Source: Nitrospira sp.
GTDB lineage: Bacteria; Nitrospirota; Nitrospiria; Nitrospirales; Nitrospiraceae
Assembly: GCA_035968315.1 (NCBI GenBank)
Contig: JAVYIN010000009.1
Location: 124,001-188,000 of the forward strand
Direction: 5' to 3'
DNA length: 64,000 nucleotides
A program made the position numbers and the translations under genes. Numbering within the stretch: position 1 is the first letter of the stretch; each line of letters starts with the position of its first letter. Shown here piece by piece: positions 25,782 to 35,702 of this stretch. Under the pieces are notes generated by a model. That model was not told where the DNA came from. It saw nothing but the letters and a program-made list of their open reading frames with translations, and did no database searches.

Positions 25782-27491
25782 TTAGTCGTCCGACTGGGAC
25801 TTCTTCCGGCTCTGCTTGGCAGCCCGTCCGAGGCTCTGATCCAAGCCGCCCTGGGAGGCATGGTACTCGTCCACCTGCCGGCGATCGGCATCCGACTGAT
25901 GCTCCCGCAAGCTGAGCGCGATTTTCCGCTCTTCGCGATCGACCTTGATGATCTTGGCCGTCACGTCATCCTGCAATTTATACTTTTCTTCCAGCTTCGC
26001 CGCGCCTTCGAGCGCCGCCTCGCTGACATGGATCAACCCTTCGACCCCGCCTTCGAGCTCGATGAAGATTCCGAAATCGGCGATCTTGCTGACCTTGCCG
26101 GTCACCGAATCGCCCACATGGTAGCGGGCCGGAATCTCATCATCCCAGGGATCGCGGGACAGCTGCTTATACCCCAAGGACAACCGTTCCTTTTCCTTAT
26201 CGATGCGCAACACCACCGCGTCCACCTTTTGCGCCTTCTTGAACAGCTCGGACGGGTGCTTGATGTGCTTCGTCCAGGACATGTCGGAAATATGGATCAA
26301 TCCGTCGATGCCCTCTTCCAAGCCGATAAACGCGCCGAAATCGGTCAGGCTCTTCACCTTGCCCTCGATCTTGGTGCCGACCGGATACTTGCTCTCGATC
26401 ATGTCCCAGGGATTGGGGGCCGTCTGCTTCATCCCCAACGAAATCTTCCGGCTGCCCGGATCGACATTCAACACCGCCGCCTCGACCTGATCGCCCACCG
26501 CGACGACACGCGACGGATGCCGCACTTCGTGGGTCCAGGACATTTCAGAGACGTGCACCAGCCCTTCGACACCCGGTTCGAGCTCGATAAAGGCGCCGTA
26601 GTCCGTGAGGCTCACCACGCGGCCGCGCACGCGGGTGCCGATCGGATACTTGCCCGCCACGTTGGTCCAGGGATCCGCGCTCTTCTGCTTCAAGCCCAGC
26701 GAAATACGGCCGGTCTCCCGGTCGTACTTCAACACGGTAACTTCGACGCGATCGCCCACCGTGAACATTTCCGAAGGATGGCCCACGCGTCCCCACGACA
26801 TGTCGGTGATATGGAGCAAACCGTCGATGCCGCCGAGGTCGATAAACGCCCCGTAGTCGGTGATGTTCTTGACCATGCCCTGAATCAGCTGCCCTTCCTT
26901 CAGGTTGGCCAGCGTCGTCTGCCGCTTCTTGTCGCGGGTCTCTTCGAGCAAGACCCGGCGCGAGACCACGACGTTGCCGCGGCGGTGATTGATCTTGATG
27001 ATCTTCAGAGGGAACGTCTTGCCGACGAGGCCGTCCAAATCCCGGACGGGATGGAGATCGATCTGCGAACCGGGCAAGAACGCCTTCACGCCGATATCGA
27101 CCATCATGCCGCCCTTGATGCGCGAAATGATTTTTCCGTCGATGCTCTTTTCATCCTTGAAGAGCTTCTCCAGCTCTTCCCAGATCTTCATCTTGTCCGC
27201 TTTTTCTTTGGACAAGACGAGATTGCCGTCCGCGTCTTCACATTCTTCGATGTAGACTTGGAGCGCATCTCCAACCTTGATGTTCTGGAGATCCTCGGGC
27301 GAGAACTGATCGCTGGGGATCATGCCCTCGGACTTGTAGCCGATATCGACCACCACCTTGTCTTTTGTCAGCGCGACCACGCGGCCTTCGGTAATCGTGC
27401 CTTCTTCAAGATTCTTGAAGGTCTCTTCATAGAGGGCGGCCAAGGCCGCGCGATCCAACTGTGCGTCACTCCCTGTCGATGCGGTACTCAT
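25782..27491 (-). CDS. rpsA: 30S ribosomal protein S1
   Basis: A 569-aa S1 with six S1 RNA-binding repeats. Repeat signatures can be read as GRVVALTKDKVVVDIGYKSE, GKIISRIKGGMMVDIGVKAF, GMVKNITDYGAFIDLGGIDG, GRVVSLTDYGAFIELEPGVE, GKVKSLTDFGAFIGLEEGID and GKVSKIADFGIFIELEGGVE. Conserved linkers such as ISLGLKQ follow. It brings mRNA to the ribosome. The location downstream of cmk and plsC follows the common cmk-rpsA gene order. The C-terminal 30 residues are charged and disordered-looking. Confidence 0.96.
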   Translation of the reverse strand: MSTASTGSDAQLDRAALAALYEETFKNLEEGTITEGRVVALTKDKVVVDIGYKSEGMIPSDQFSPEDLQNIKVGDALQVYIEECEDADGNLVLSKEKADKMKIWEELEKLFKDEKSIDGKIISRIKGGMMVDIGVKAFLPGSQIDLHPVRDLDGLVGKTFPLKIIKINHRRGNVVVSRRVLLEETRDKKRQTTLANLKEGQLIQGMVKNITDYGAFIDLGGIDGLLHITDMSWGRVGHPSEMFTVGDRVEVTVLKYDRETGRISLGLKQKSADPWTNVAGKYPIGTRVRGRVVSLTDYGAFIELEPGVEGLVHVSEMSWTHEVRHPSRVVAVGDQVEAAVLNVDPGSRKISLGMKQTAPNPWDMIESKYPVGTKIEGKVKSLTDFGAFIGLEEGIDGLIHISDMSWTKHIKHPSELFKKAQKVDAVVLRIDKEKERLSLGYKQLSRDPWDDEIPARYHVGDSVTGKVSKIADFGIFIELEGGVEGLIHVSEAALEGAAKLEEKYKLQDDVTAKIIKVDREERKIALSLREHQSDADRRQVDEYHASQGGLDQSLGRAAKQSRKKSQSDD

Positions 27492-27545
27492 AGCGAGTCC
27501 TAATCCTCCGGCTTGCGCCGGGTGCTGATGGTGAAGAAACCGCGC

Positions 27546-28244
27546 TCACTCAGCGTTGCGAGCGTCGGCAGCCGGCCGCTCCGGTACCACGGGATCGCCC
27601 TCGTGTCCCACCATCGGAGGTGGCACATTTCCGAGAGCGGCGATCTGTGTGATTACCGTGCGGCTGACCAGTTGATAAAACCGTTTTGCGTCTCCCTTAT
27701 CGTGCTCTTTGGGATGCCCCTTTTCAAATGTCAGGGGAGCCCCCAGCTTGACCGTCACAGGCCGAAAGCGCAGCCACTTGGCCCCCGTCGGCAACACATC
27801 GAACGTCCCCTTGAGATAGGCCGGCACTACGGGGCACCCGGTCTGCGAGACGATAATCCCGATCCCGGCCTTCGGCTGCCTGAGATGGCCGTCCAGCGTC
27901 CGGCCCCCCTCGGGGAAAATCACCACCACCTTGCCAGCCTGAATCAGGCTGATCGCCTTCCCGAAGGCCTCTCGATCCAACCGTCCCAGCCGGAGCGGGA
28001 TCCAGCCCAACGCCTGCAACAGCTGATTCAGCACCGGAACGGGAAACAGATCGCTGCGCCCCAGATACCAGGCCCGCCGTGTCATCCCGCATCCTAACAA
28101 CGGGATATCCACATAGCTGGCGTGGTTGGCGGCAACCAGCACCCCGCCGGTCTTCGGCAACTCGCCTTCGACCCGATACCGAAACAAGACCCGCGCCACC
28201 GACCTGACCAGGACCCAGAGGATCCCGTACAGAGCCCCGCTCAC
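27546..28244 (-). CDS. plsC: 1-acyl-sn-glycerol-3-phosphate acyltransferase
   Basis: A 232-aa PlsC-type acyltransferase making phosphatidic acid at the membrane. A hydrophobic N-terminus (LYGILWVLVRSVARVLF) is followed by the HxxxxD motif in AANHASYVDIPL and the FPEGGRT motif in VVIFPEGGRTLDG. Starts at a GTG that overlaps the cmk stop by 4 bp, so it is coupled to cmk. The C-terminus is polar and Pro-rich. Confidence 0.9.
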   Translation of the reverse strand: MSGALYGILWVLVRSVARVLFRYRVEGELPKTGGVLVAANHASYVDIPLLGCGMTRRAWYLGRSDLFPVPVLNQLLQALGWIPLRLGRLDREAFGKAISLIQAGKVVVIFPEGGRTLDGHLRQPKAGIGIIVSQTGCPVVPAYLKGTFDVLPTGAKWLRFRPVTVKLGAPLTFEKGHPKEHDKGDAKRFYQLVSRTVITQIAALGNVPPPMVGHEGDPVVPERPAADARNAE

Positions 28245-28900
28245 GATGCGGCTGCCACCACGGCCAGCATCTGCTCCACCACATCCTCGATCCGCAATGA
28301 GGAGGTATCAATCAGCCGCGCATCGGGAGCCGGCATCAACGGCGCCACGGCGCGAGTCCGATCCCGCTCATCACGTCCGGACAGATCCTGATAGGTTTTC
28401 TCCATCGGCCCGCCATGTCCCGCGGCGACCAGCTCACGATGGCGGCGCTCAGCCCGCACGGTCGCATCGGCCTCCAGAAAAAACTTCACGGGCGCGGAGG
28501 GGAAAATCCTGGTCCCGATATCCCGGCCTTCCGCCACCACCGACCCGCGCTGCCCGATTTGGCGTTGCACCGGCAACAACCATTCTCTGACTTCCGGAAT
28601 GGCCGATACCACGGACGCGGCGGCAGTGACTTCCGGCGTGCGCAATTCACCGGTCACATCCGCATCATTGACCAATACCCGCATCGACCCGTTATGAAAC
28701 AGCATCTGAACCGACAGCGTCGGAAGAGACGCAGTCACCTGCTCCCGATCGGACGGGTCGATCCCGTGACGCAGGACATGCCAGGCAATCGCCCGATACA
28801 GCGCTCCGGTATCAAGATAGAGATAACCCAGGCGGGCCGCTAACAATTTGGCCACCGTGCTCTTGCCGACTCCGGCTGGTCCATCAATAGCGATAATCAC
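28241..28900 (-). CDS. cmk: cytidylate kinase
   Basis: A 219-aa P-loop kinase phosphorylating CMP and dCMP. The Walker A motif IAIDGPAGVGKSTVAKLLAA is at the N-terminus, with YLDTGALYRAIAW next. The nucleoside-binding part has VVAEGRDIGTRIFPSAPVKF, and the lid is ATVRAERRHREL. A C-terminal LIDTSSLRIEDVVEQML is family-typical. It sits in the frequently seen aroA-cmk-rpsA order. Confidence 0.95.
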   Translation of the reverse strand: MIIAIDGPAGVGKSTVAKLLAARLGYLYLDTGALYRAIAWHVLRHGIDPSDREQVTASLPTLSVQMLFHNGSMRVLVNDADVTGELRTPEVTAAASVVSAIPEVREWLLPVQRQIGQRGSVVAEGRDIGTRIFPSAPVKFFLEADATVRAERRHRELVAAGHGGPMEKTYQDLSGRDERDRTRAVAPLMPAPDARLIDTSSLRIEDVVEQMLAVVAAAS

Positions 28901-28948
28901 ACGCGAGCCCCTTTACCGCGGTATCGAAATCCTGGTGCATTATAGTCT

Positions 28949-30271
28949 TCACGCTCCCGCCGTCAATAATGCGGCCAACGTCCGATCGAAGTTGGGGAAC
29001 GAGGTATCGACGCACCCCGTGTCCTCGATGCTGGTGGGAGTTGAAGCCGTCAACCCGCCAATGGCCAGGGACATCGCCACGCGATGATCGCCATGACTCC
29101 GGCCTTGGGTCGTGCCGGTCAGATGTCCGTTCTGCCCCGCTTGCCCCAGCCCGCGAATCACCATGCCATCGGGTTTCTCGATGATCTGCGCCCCCATGGC
29201 CCGCAGTTCGACGCTCATCGTCGCAATGCGATCACTTTCCTTCACCCGCAATTCTTCCGCGCCCGAAATCGTCGTCTCTCCCTCGGCCACCGCTGCGGCC
29301 ACGCAGAGAATCGGGAACTCGTCGATGGTTTGCGGAATCAGCTCGGGACCGACCGCCACGCCTTTCAGCGGCGCGGAGGTGACACGCAAATCCGCCACCG
29401 GCTCGCCCGCTTGATCCCGGCGGTTGAGAATCTGGATCTTGGCTCCCATGGCCGTCAACACGTCGAGCAAGCCGGTCCTCGTCGGATTCATGCCGACATT
29501 ACAAATCGTCACATCGGAGCCTGGGACAATCGTCGCCCCGACCAGGAAAAATGCCGCGGCGGAGAAATCGCCGGGAATCACAATGTCCCGTCCGGTCCAG
29601 CCCACCGACGGACGGCCTTGCAAGACCAAGGTCCCCGCCTCCTGCCGCAAGGGAATCCCGAAAAACTGAAACATCCGCTCCGTATGGTCGCGCGACAGCC
29701 GGGGCTCCCGAAATCTGGTGACCCCATCGGCAAAGAGGCCCGCAAAGAGGAGCGAGGATTTGATTTGCGCACTGGCGACCGGCGAGGTGTACTCAATCCC
29801 GTGCAAGCGCGTGCCGGTAATCGCCAACGGCGCCAATTCCCCGCCCTTGCGCCCGGCAATGATCGCCCCCATTTCCCGCAACGGCTTTACGACACGCCCC
29901 ATCGGCCGGCGGCGAATCGATTCGTCGCCCGTGAGAATCGTGAAGAAATCCTGTCCGGCCAGCAGGCCGGTCAACAGCCTCGTCCCGGTTCCTGAATTGC
30001 CGCAATCGATCGGCGCACCGGCCTCGCGCAATCCCCAGAACCCTTTTCCGTGAACCGTGAGCACGTCGGGCTGCTCATCAATCTGAATGCCCAGAGCTTG
30101 AAATGCGCGCATGGTATTCAGACAATCTTCGCCACGGCAGTAACTGGAAACCCGGCTTTCGCCTTCCGCAAGCGACGTCAAAATGATCGCGCGATGCGTG
30201 ACAGACTTATCGCCGGGCACCGTGATAGTGCCGGAGAGCGCAGCCCCTGGTGTGATCGTCAACGATGCCAT
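28949..30271 (-). CDS. aroA: 3-phosphoshikimate 1-carboxyvinyltransferase (EPSP synthase)
   Basis: A 440-aa enzyme forming EPSP from shikimate-3-phosphate and PEP. Motifs: VPGDKSVTHRAIILTSLAEG at the N-terminus, IDCGNSGTGTRLLTGLLAG, then LRVKESDRIATMSVELRAMG and DHRVAMSLAI. The second PEP-site arginine lies in ESDRIA. The ATG at 30271 gives the family length; the long upstream frame (to 30595) is antisense-free spill into tyrA and is excluded. It follows tyrA by 7 bp. Confidence 0.95.
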   Translation of the reverse strand: MASLTITPGAALSGTITVPGDKSVTHRAIILTSLAEGESRVSSYCRGEDCLNTMRAFQALGIQIDEQPDVLTVHGKGFWGLREAGAPIDCGNSGTGTRLLTGLLAGQDFFTILTGDESIRRRPMGRVVKPLREMGAIIAGRKGGELAPLAITGTRLHGIEYTSPVASAQIKSSLLFAGLFADGVTRFREPRLSRDHTERMFQFFGIPLRQEAGTLVLQGRPSVGWTGRDIVIPGDFSAAAFFLVGATIVPGSDVTICNVGMNPTRTGLLDVLTAMGAKIQILNRRDQAGEPVADLRVTSAPLKGVAVGPELIPQTIDEFPILCVAAAVAEGETTISGAEELRVKESDRIATMSVELRAMGAQIIEKPDGMVIRGLGQAGQNGHLTGTTQGRSHGDHRVAMSLAIGGLTASTPTSIEDTGCVDTSFPNFDRTLAALLTAGA

Positions 30272-30278
30272 AACCCTC

Positions 30279-31172
30279 TTATGCCGACACGGGCGGACGG
30301 GGATTGAGTTTCTCCCGTTCACCTTTTGCCCGTTCGATCGCCTTCTCAATCCCAGCTGCATCACGGGCTTGGACCAAACACTTAAACTCCTGAAGCGCCC
30401 GTTGATAGGCGTCAATGAAATGCACCACGTTGTCGCGGTTCCACAAAAAAATATCCCGCCACATTTCCGGAGAACTGGCCGCAATGCGCGTTGTATCCCG
30501 CAAGCCCCCGCCGGAATGGGCGGCCAGATCGAGGGAGGTGATTTCACGGTCACGCAAATCCGCCAATGCCGTGATGAGCGCAAAGGCCGCCACATGGGGC
30601 AGATGGCTGACCGCGCCCAGAATCTGATCGTGCAAGTGCGGATCCATCATCAACACCACAGATCCCGTCTCCTGCCACAACGCCCGCACTCGCGCCAATG
30701 CCTGCGCATCGGTCTTGGACGTGGGGGTCACAATGCAGCGGGCGCCTGTGAACAGCTGATCCGTCCCCGCCGCCACGCCGGTTTTTTCTTTCCCTGCGAT
30801 AGGATGCGCGCCGACAAAATGCACACCGGCCGGCATGCTGGCTTCCGACTGTTCGACCAGCGTCCCTTTCACACTTCCGACATCGCTCACGATAGCACCG
30901 GGCAACAAACAGCCAGCCCACTCTTTCAGATGCCGGTCGTAGGTATCCACCGGCGTCGCCAAGATCACGAGGTCCGCGTCGCGCACGCCCTCTTTCGGAT
31001 CGGCGACATAGCGATCGATAGCGCCCAGCTCGACGGCGGTCTTCAGATTCTCCACCCGCCGTCCCACGCCGACCACCTGATCGGCCAATCCCTTGCGGCG
31101 CAGGATCATGCCTAGCGACCCGCCGATGAGCCCGACCCCGATGATGGCCACCTGTTTGAAATGAACGGTCAT
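30279..31172 (-). CDS. tyrA: prephenate dehydrogenase
   Basis: A 297-aa NAD(P)-dependent enzyme converting prephenate to 4-hydroxyphenylpyruvate for tyrosine. The nucleotide motif VAIIGVGLIGGSLGMILRRK is at the N-terminus. Substrate residues are in DVGSVKGTLVEQSE and GAHPIAGKEKTGV with the catalytic histidine. HAHPIAG-like and SHLPHVAAFALITAL segments are family-typical. No ACT domain. It lies between aroF and aroA. ATG at 31172 by homology; the open frame above it overlaps aroF. Confidence 0.93.
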   Translation of the reverse strand: MTVHFKQVAIIGVGLIGGSLGMILRRKGLADQVVGVGRRVENLKTAVELGAIDRYVADPKEGVRDADLVILATPVDTYDRHLKEWAGCLLPGAIVSDVGSVKGTLVEQSEASMPAGVHFVGAHPIAGKEKTGVAAGTDQLFTGARCIVTPTSKTDAQALARVRALWQETGSVVLMMDPHLHDQILGAVSHLPHVAAFALITALADLRDREITSLDLAAHSGGGLRDTTRIAASSPEMWRDIFLWNRDNVVHFIDAYQRALQEFKCLVQARDAAGIEKAIERAKGEREKLNPRPPVSA

Positions 31173-31189
31173 AGCCAGTCCGCCGCGAC

Positions 31190-32203
31190 CTAGACTTCCC
31201 GCCCGACGGCCGTTCCAATTTTTCGCAAATCCTGCATCAGCTCCTTGAATTTCGACGGCCTGATCGATTCTTCTCCGTCGCAGAGGGCGCATTCCGGATT
31301 GGAGTGGACTTCGATCAGCAGGCCATCGGCCCCTGCCGCCACGGCCGCTTTTGACATGGGCGCCACAAGATTCCACTTGCCGGTCGCATGGCTGGGATCC
31401 ACGATCACGGGGAGATGCGACAGCTCTTTCAATGTCGGAATCGCCGCGAGATCCAGAGTGTTGCGATACTGGGTTTCAAATGTCCGAATGCCGCGTTCGC
31501 AGAGCATCACATTGCGATTGCCCCGCGACATGATGTACTCCGCCGAAAGCAGAAACTCTTTAATGGTCGCGGAAAGGCCCCGTTTGAGCAGCACCGGCTT
31601 GTCGTACGCACCGACCTCTTTCAAGAGTTCAAAGTTCTGCATATTGCGGGCACCGATCTGGATGATGTCGGCTTTTTCAAGAAAGAGCTCGATATCCCGC
31701 GTGTCGAGAATTTCGCTGACCACCGGCAAGCCCGTTTGTTTTTTCGCCTCCAGCAGGTAATCGAGGCCTTCGCGGCCGAGCCCTTGGAACGAATAGGGCG
31801 ACGTGCGCGGCTTGTAGGCGCCGCCGCGGAGGATCGATGCGCCGGACGCTTTGACCTCGTGCGCGATCCCGACCGTCAGTTCCAGCCGCTCCACGGCGCA
31901 AGGCCCCGCCATGATCACGACTTTATTGCCGCCAATCTTCACGCCGCCAACGTCGATGATCGTCCCTTCCCGCTTGAACTCCCGGCTCACCAGTTTCCAC
32001 GGCGCCAGGATCGGCAACACACTCTCGACACCGGGCAGCGCCGTCAACGGCTGGTTCTGGAGAATCCGGTCGTCGCCGATGACGCCGATGATCGTCCGCT
32101 CTTGCCCTGTGGAGAGTTGCGACTTTAGCCCTAATTCACGCAGGCGATCGATAATGCGATCGACTTCCCGTTCAGACGCCTCAGGCTTCAAGACGATAAT
32201 CAT
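31190..32203 (-). CDS. aroF: 3-deoxy-7-phosphoheptulonate synthase (type I beta)
   Basis: A 337-aa DAHP synthase, first step of aromatic synthesis. The first 70 residues (MIIVLKPEASEREVDRIIDR) are the ferredoxin-like regulatory domain found in beta-type enzymes such as the Thermotoga protein. The barrel has VVIMAGPCAVERLEL, SILRGGAYKPRTSPYSFQGL, then PVLLKRGLSATIKEFLL and MLCERGIRTFE. Metal ligands are in PVIVDPSHATGKWNLV and GLLIEVHSNPE. Likely feedback-controlled through the N-domain. Confidence 0.94.
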   Translation of the reverse strand: MIIVLKPEASEREVDRIIDRLRELGLKSQLSTGQERTIIGVIGDDRILQNQPLTALPGVESVLPILAPWKLVSREFKREGTIIDVGGVKIGGNKVVIMAGPCAVERLELTVGIAHEVKASGASILRGGAYKPRTSPYSFQGLGREGLDYLLEAKKQTGLPVVSEILDTRDIELFLEKADIIQIGARNMQNFELLKEVGAYDKPVLLKRGLSATIKEFLLSAEYIMSRGNRNVMLCERGIRTFETQYRNTLDLAAIPTLKELSHLPVIVDPSHATGKWNLVAPMSKAAVAAGADGLLIEVHSNPECALCDGEESIRPSKFKELMQDLRKIGTAVGREV

Positions 32204-32224
32204 GGTGCCCTCTCTGTCCCGCCG

Positions 32225-33304
32225 CTACGGCTGCACGACCTGTTTCAACGCGCCCAGGAATGCGTCGTTCTCATCCGGCTGCCCGATCGTCACGCGCAAC
32301 ATCGTGCCCTCAATATGCCGCACAATGACGCCTTCGCGCAGCAAGGCGTCGAACACACCCCGGCCGTCACGTTTGACATCAAAATAGAGAAAATTGGCCT
32401 GGCTGGGGATCGTCGTAAACCCGAGCCCCCGCAACCCGCGCTCCAACTGCTGCATGCCCGCGGTATTCACCGCGCGGCTCTTTGCTACATGGTCGTCATC
32501 AGCCAGCGCCGCCAGCGCCGCGCGCTGCGCGAGCGTATTGGCATTGAACGGCGGGCGAACCCGATTCAAGCAATTGGTGATCTCCGGCGTCGTCAGGCCA
32601 TAGCCAATCCGCAGTCCGGCCAATCCATAGATCTTCGAGAAGGTCCTGAGCACAATCGCGTTCCGCCCTTGCGTTACGTACTGCAGGCTATCAGGAAAAT
32701 GTGGGTCGCGCACATACTCGAAATAGGCCTCGTCAAACACGACAACCACATCCTCTGGAACCCGTGCCATGAACCGGGCGACGGAATCGGCAGATACCAT
32801 CGTCCCCGTCGGGTTATTGGGATTGCAGAGAAACACCAGCCTCGTCTTGGGGGTGATGGCCTTCGCCATGCTGTCAAGATCGTGCGTCCAGTTAACCAAT
32901 GGAACGATCACCGCCTTGCCATGGGCCGCCGTCACTTCCATCTTGTAGATGACGAATGTCTGATCGGCCATGACGGCTTCATCGCCCGGCGCAAGGAAAG
33001 TCCTGGCCAGCAACCCAAGGATTTCGTCTGAGCCATTGCCGAGAATGATGTGATCCAGGGTGAGCTTCCAGCGATCGGCCAGCGCCTGCCGCAAGCGATA
33101 TGCCCCGCCATCCGGATAGCGATGCAAACTATCATGCCCCCCGACGAGCGCAGTCAGCGCTTTCGGCGAGGGCCCCAGCGGATTTTCATTCGAGGCCAAC
33201 TTGATGACCCGTGCCAGGCCCATCTCCCGCTGCAGCTCTTCAATCGGCTTGCCCGGAACGTACGGGTTGAGCGAGGCAATGTCTGGATGAATACGAAGTG
33301 CCAT
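32225..33304 (-). CDS. hisC: histidinol-phosphate aminotransferase
   Basis: A 359-aa PLP enzyme of fold type I. Signatures: KLASNENPLGPSPKALTAL, GNGSDEILGLLARTFL, FLCNPNNPTGTMVSAD, VVFDEAYFEYV. The PLP lysine is in LRTFSKIYGLAGLRIGYG and the phosphate-binding arginine in MLRVTIGQPDEN. Placed between pheA and aroF, it may also, or mainly, act as an aromatic aminotransferase for phenylpyruvate and hydroxyphenylpyruvate; HisC-type enzymes elsewhere have this double use. Confidence 0.9.
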   Translation of the reverse strand: MALRIHPDIASLNPYVPGKPIEELQREMGLARVIKLASNENPLGPSPKALTALVGGHDSLHRYPDGGAYRLRQALADRWKLTLDHIILGNGSDEILGLLARTFLAPGDEAVMADQTFVIYKMEVTAAHGKAVIVPLVNWTHDLDSMAKAITPKTRLVFLCNPNNPTGTMVSADSVARFMARVPEDVVVVFDEAYFEYVRDPHFPDSLQYVTQGRNAIVLRTFSKIYGLAGLRIGYGLTTPEITNCLNRVRPPFNANTLAQRAALAALADDDHVAKSRAVNTAGMQQLERGLRGLGFTTIPSQANFLYFDVKRDGRGVFDALLREGVIVRHIEGTMLRVTIGQPDENDAFLGALKQVVQP

Positions 33305-33308
33305 AGGC

Positions 33309-34385
33309 CTAACTGTGTGCTGGATAGGAGCCCAAGATCTTCATAAAGAGACAGCGGCTTTTGATTTCTTCAATAGCCCGGCTTACGCGCTCTTCTTCCA
33401 TGTGGCCCTCCACATCGACGAAGAAAATATACTCCCACGCTTTGCGTCGGGACGGCCGCGACTCGATCTTCGTCATGCTGATCCCATGCGAGGCAAAGGG
33501 CCTGAGCAAGTCATACAGTGCGCCAACTTTATCCTTGATCGAGAGCATCAACGACGTCTTGTCTTTCCCGGTGCGCTGTGGTGGCTTTTGAGACAGGACG
33601 AGGAACCGGGTGAAATTGTTCATGTTGTCTTCGATGCGAGCCTTGATGACTTTCAAGCCATAGAGCTGGGCCGCCAGTTCCGAAGCAATGGCAGCAATGG
33701 TGCCATCCTCCTGACACATTTCCGCCGCGCGGGCTGTGCTCGCGACTTCCGACACGGATACATGCGGCATGTGGGTTTCAAGCCAGTTGCGGCATTGCGC
33801 GATCGCCTGCGGATGCGAACAGATCTTCTTGACCTCTTCAGCCACCCCGGTCTTCGACATCAGATGATGAGAAACTTCCTGCAAGACTTCCCCGTAAATG
33901 ACGAGGTTCGAGTCAACGAACATGTCGAGCGTATGGTTCACCACACCCTCCGTCGTGTTCTCGATCGGGACGACGCCAAAATTCGCACGGCCTCGCTCCA
34001 CCTCGTTGAACACTTCCTTGATGCTGTGGACCGGGATGTATTGCGCCGATGATCCGAATTTTTGCATGCAGGCCATGTGCGTGAAGGTCGCGCGGGGGCC
34101 CAGATAGGCGACCTTCTGCGGGCCTTCCAGCGAGAGCGAGGCGGACATGATTTCCCGATACACGGGACGGATGGCTTCAGAGGGAAATGGGCCGGTATTC
34201 TGACCGACCAATCGCTCGATGATCGCGGCTTCGCGGGCCGGGGTATGGAGGTTGGCGTCCGCGTCCTGCGCTTTTTTGATACGACCGATTTCAATGACAC
34301 TCTTCGACCGCTCGTTGAGCAGACGAAGAATCTCATCGTCGATACGATCAATCTCTTTCCGATAGTCGGAAAGGTCACCAGGCAT
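33309..34385 (-). CDS. pheA: bifunctional chorismate mutase / prephenate dehydratase
   Basis: A 358-aa P-protein. Chorismate mutase AroQ domain at residues about 1-85 (YRKEIDRIDDEILRLLNERS). Prephenate dehydratase follows with VAYLGPRATFTHMACMQKFG and FGVVPIENTTEGVVNHTLD. The ACT domain at the end has DKVGALYDLLRPFASHGI and KIESRPSRRKAWEYIFFVD, the phenylalanine-binding ESRP motif. It heads the long reverse-strand run. Its 5' region (34386-34673) shows no leader peptide rich in Phe. Confidence 0.95.
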   Translation of the reverse strand: MPGDLSDYRKEIDRIDDEILRLLNERSKSVIEIGRIKKAQDADANLHTPAREAAIIERLVGQNTGPFPSEAIRPVYREIMSASLSLEGPQKVAYLGPRATFTHMACMQKFGSSAQYIPVHSIKEVFNEVERGRANFGVVPIENTTEGVVNHTLDMFVDSNLVIYGEVLQEVSHHLMSKTGVAEEVKKICSHPQAIAQCRNWLETHMPHVSVSEVASTARAAEMCQEDGTIAAIASELAAQLYGLKVIKARIEDNMNNFTRFLVLSQKPPQRTGKDKTSLMLSIKDKVGALYDLLRPFASHGISMTKIESRPSRRKAWEYIFFVDVEGHMEEERVSRAIEEIKSRCLFMKILGSYPAHS

Positions 34386-34673
34386 GAACGAACCCCCTCC
34401 ACTCGTGCCCCATGAGTTGGACGACCGTCCAGAGGCAGGACGAGTGCGAGCAAGCAGTGAATGATACAGGAACCGAACCGGCTATTGCAAGAAGACTCCC
34501 TGGTCTTTCAAGAACTTGCGTCTTCTCACTGTAATCACTTCATCCAGCACTCTCACGACAAGTCGGCTGATTGGCACGGAACGATGTGATGGATATGAAT
34601 GGAAGAGGATCAAGAACACGAGTCCGTCTTGGAGGCCCCTATCGCAAACCGCCCAGTACAGAACGTCCGGTCG

Positions 34674-35678
34674 CTAGAACAGCTGCCTTGTCGGCTTGTT
34701 GAAATGCTCGAGGGCCGCTTTGGTGACTTGGCGGCCTCGCCCGGTGCGGTCGAGATAGCCGGCTTGGATCAGATAGGGCTCATGCACATCTTCGAGGGTG
34801 CTGCGATCTTCCTGCACCGCCGCCGCCAACGATTCCACTCCCACCGGCCCTCCGCCGAACTTCTCGATGATCGTGAGGAGAATTTTGCGATCCATCTCAT
34901 CAAACCCGGCTGAATCCACACCGAGCCAGGCCAAGGCCTGATGGGCGACCGTTTGCGTGATCCGGCCCTCGGCTTTCACCTGGGCAAAGTCGCGGACCCG
35001 TTTGATCAGCCGATTGACGATGCGGGGCGTGCCTCGGGCGCGGCAGGCGATTTCATGGGCGCCTTCGGGGTCGATAGGAATATTGAGCAGCCCGGCGGAC
35101 CGCATGACAATCACTTGCAGCTCCTCCGGCGAATAGAACTCCAGCCGATAGACCAATCCAAACCGATCCCGCAACGGCGACGTGAGAGCCCCGGCTTTGG
35201 TCGTGGCCCCGACCAGGGTAAAACGGGGGAGGTCGAGTTTTACGGTTCTGGCGGCAGGCCCCTGCCCCACGACGAGGTCGAGTTGAAAATCCTCCATCGC
35301 GGGATAGAGCGCCTCTTCAACCGAGGCTGGCAACCGATGGATTTCGTCGATAAACAGCACGTCATGCTCTTGCAGATTGGTGAGGATTGCCGCGAGATCG
35401 CCCGCATGCGCCAGCACCAGTCCGGAAGTGGCCCGCAAGGTTCCGCCCATTTCACGGGCAATAATATGGGCGATGGTGGTTTTCCCCAGCCCTGGGGGAC
35501 CATAGAAAATCGTATGGTCGAGGGTTTCGCCTCGCTGCGTGGCGGCGTCGATGCAGACCCGCAGCGATTCTTTCATGCGCGCCTGGCCGATGTATTCGTC
35601 GAGCGTCTGCGGACGCAGCGTCTGTTCGAGGCTGCGTTCGTCATCGGTCAACTGGGCGTTCACGATCCGGTCGCTCAT
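34674..35678 (-). CDS. ruvB: Holliday junction DNA helicase RuvB
   Basis: A 334-aa AAA+ motor driving branch migration with RuvA. Motifs: [20 protein letters not shown], Walker [18 protein letters not shown], Walker [21 protein letters not shown], sensor [20 protein letters not shown]. The C-terminal winged helix contains [20 protein letters not shown]. Full length. Separated from ruvA by one small gene. Confidence 0.96.
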   Translation of the reverse strand: MSDRIVNAQLTDDERSLEQTLRPQTLDEYIGQARMKESLRVCIDAATQRGETLDHTIFYGPPGLGKTTIAHIIAREMGGTLRATSGLVLAHAGDLAAILTNLQEHDVLFIDEIHRLPASVEEALYPAMEDFQLDLVVGQGPAARTVKLDLPRFTLVGATTKAGALTSPLRDRFGLVYRLEFYSPEELQVIVMRSAGLLNIPIDPEGAHEIACRARGTPRIVNRLIKRVRDFAQVKAEGRITQTVAHQALAWLGVDSAGFDEMDRKILLTIIEKFGGGPVGVESLAAAVQEDRSTLEDVHEPYLIQAGYLDRTGRGRQVTKAALEHFNKPTRQLF

Positions 35679-35702
35679 GGTTTCTCGTCGCGCGGCGGCG
35701 GG

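Noticed and set aside
24945-27503. Long plus-strand frame of 852 codons
   Set aside because: It lies antisense to sppA and rpsA, both certain genes. Its composition (rich in His, Asp, Leu, Arg) is that of a mirrored GC-rich coding strand.
29000-30595. Longer aroA start at 30595
   Set aside because: The additional 108 codons overlap tyrA in another frame; MASLTITPG at 30271 is the family start.
34386-34673. Leader peptide or attenuator before pheA
   Set aside because: No short Phe-rich frame and no alternative hairpins of attenuator type were visible.
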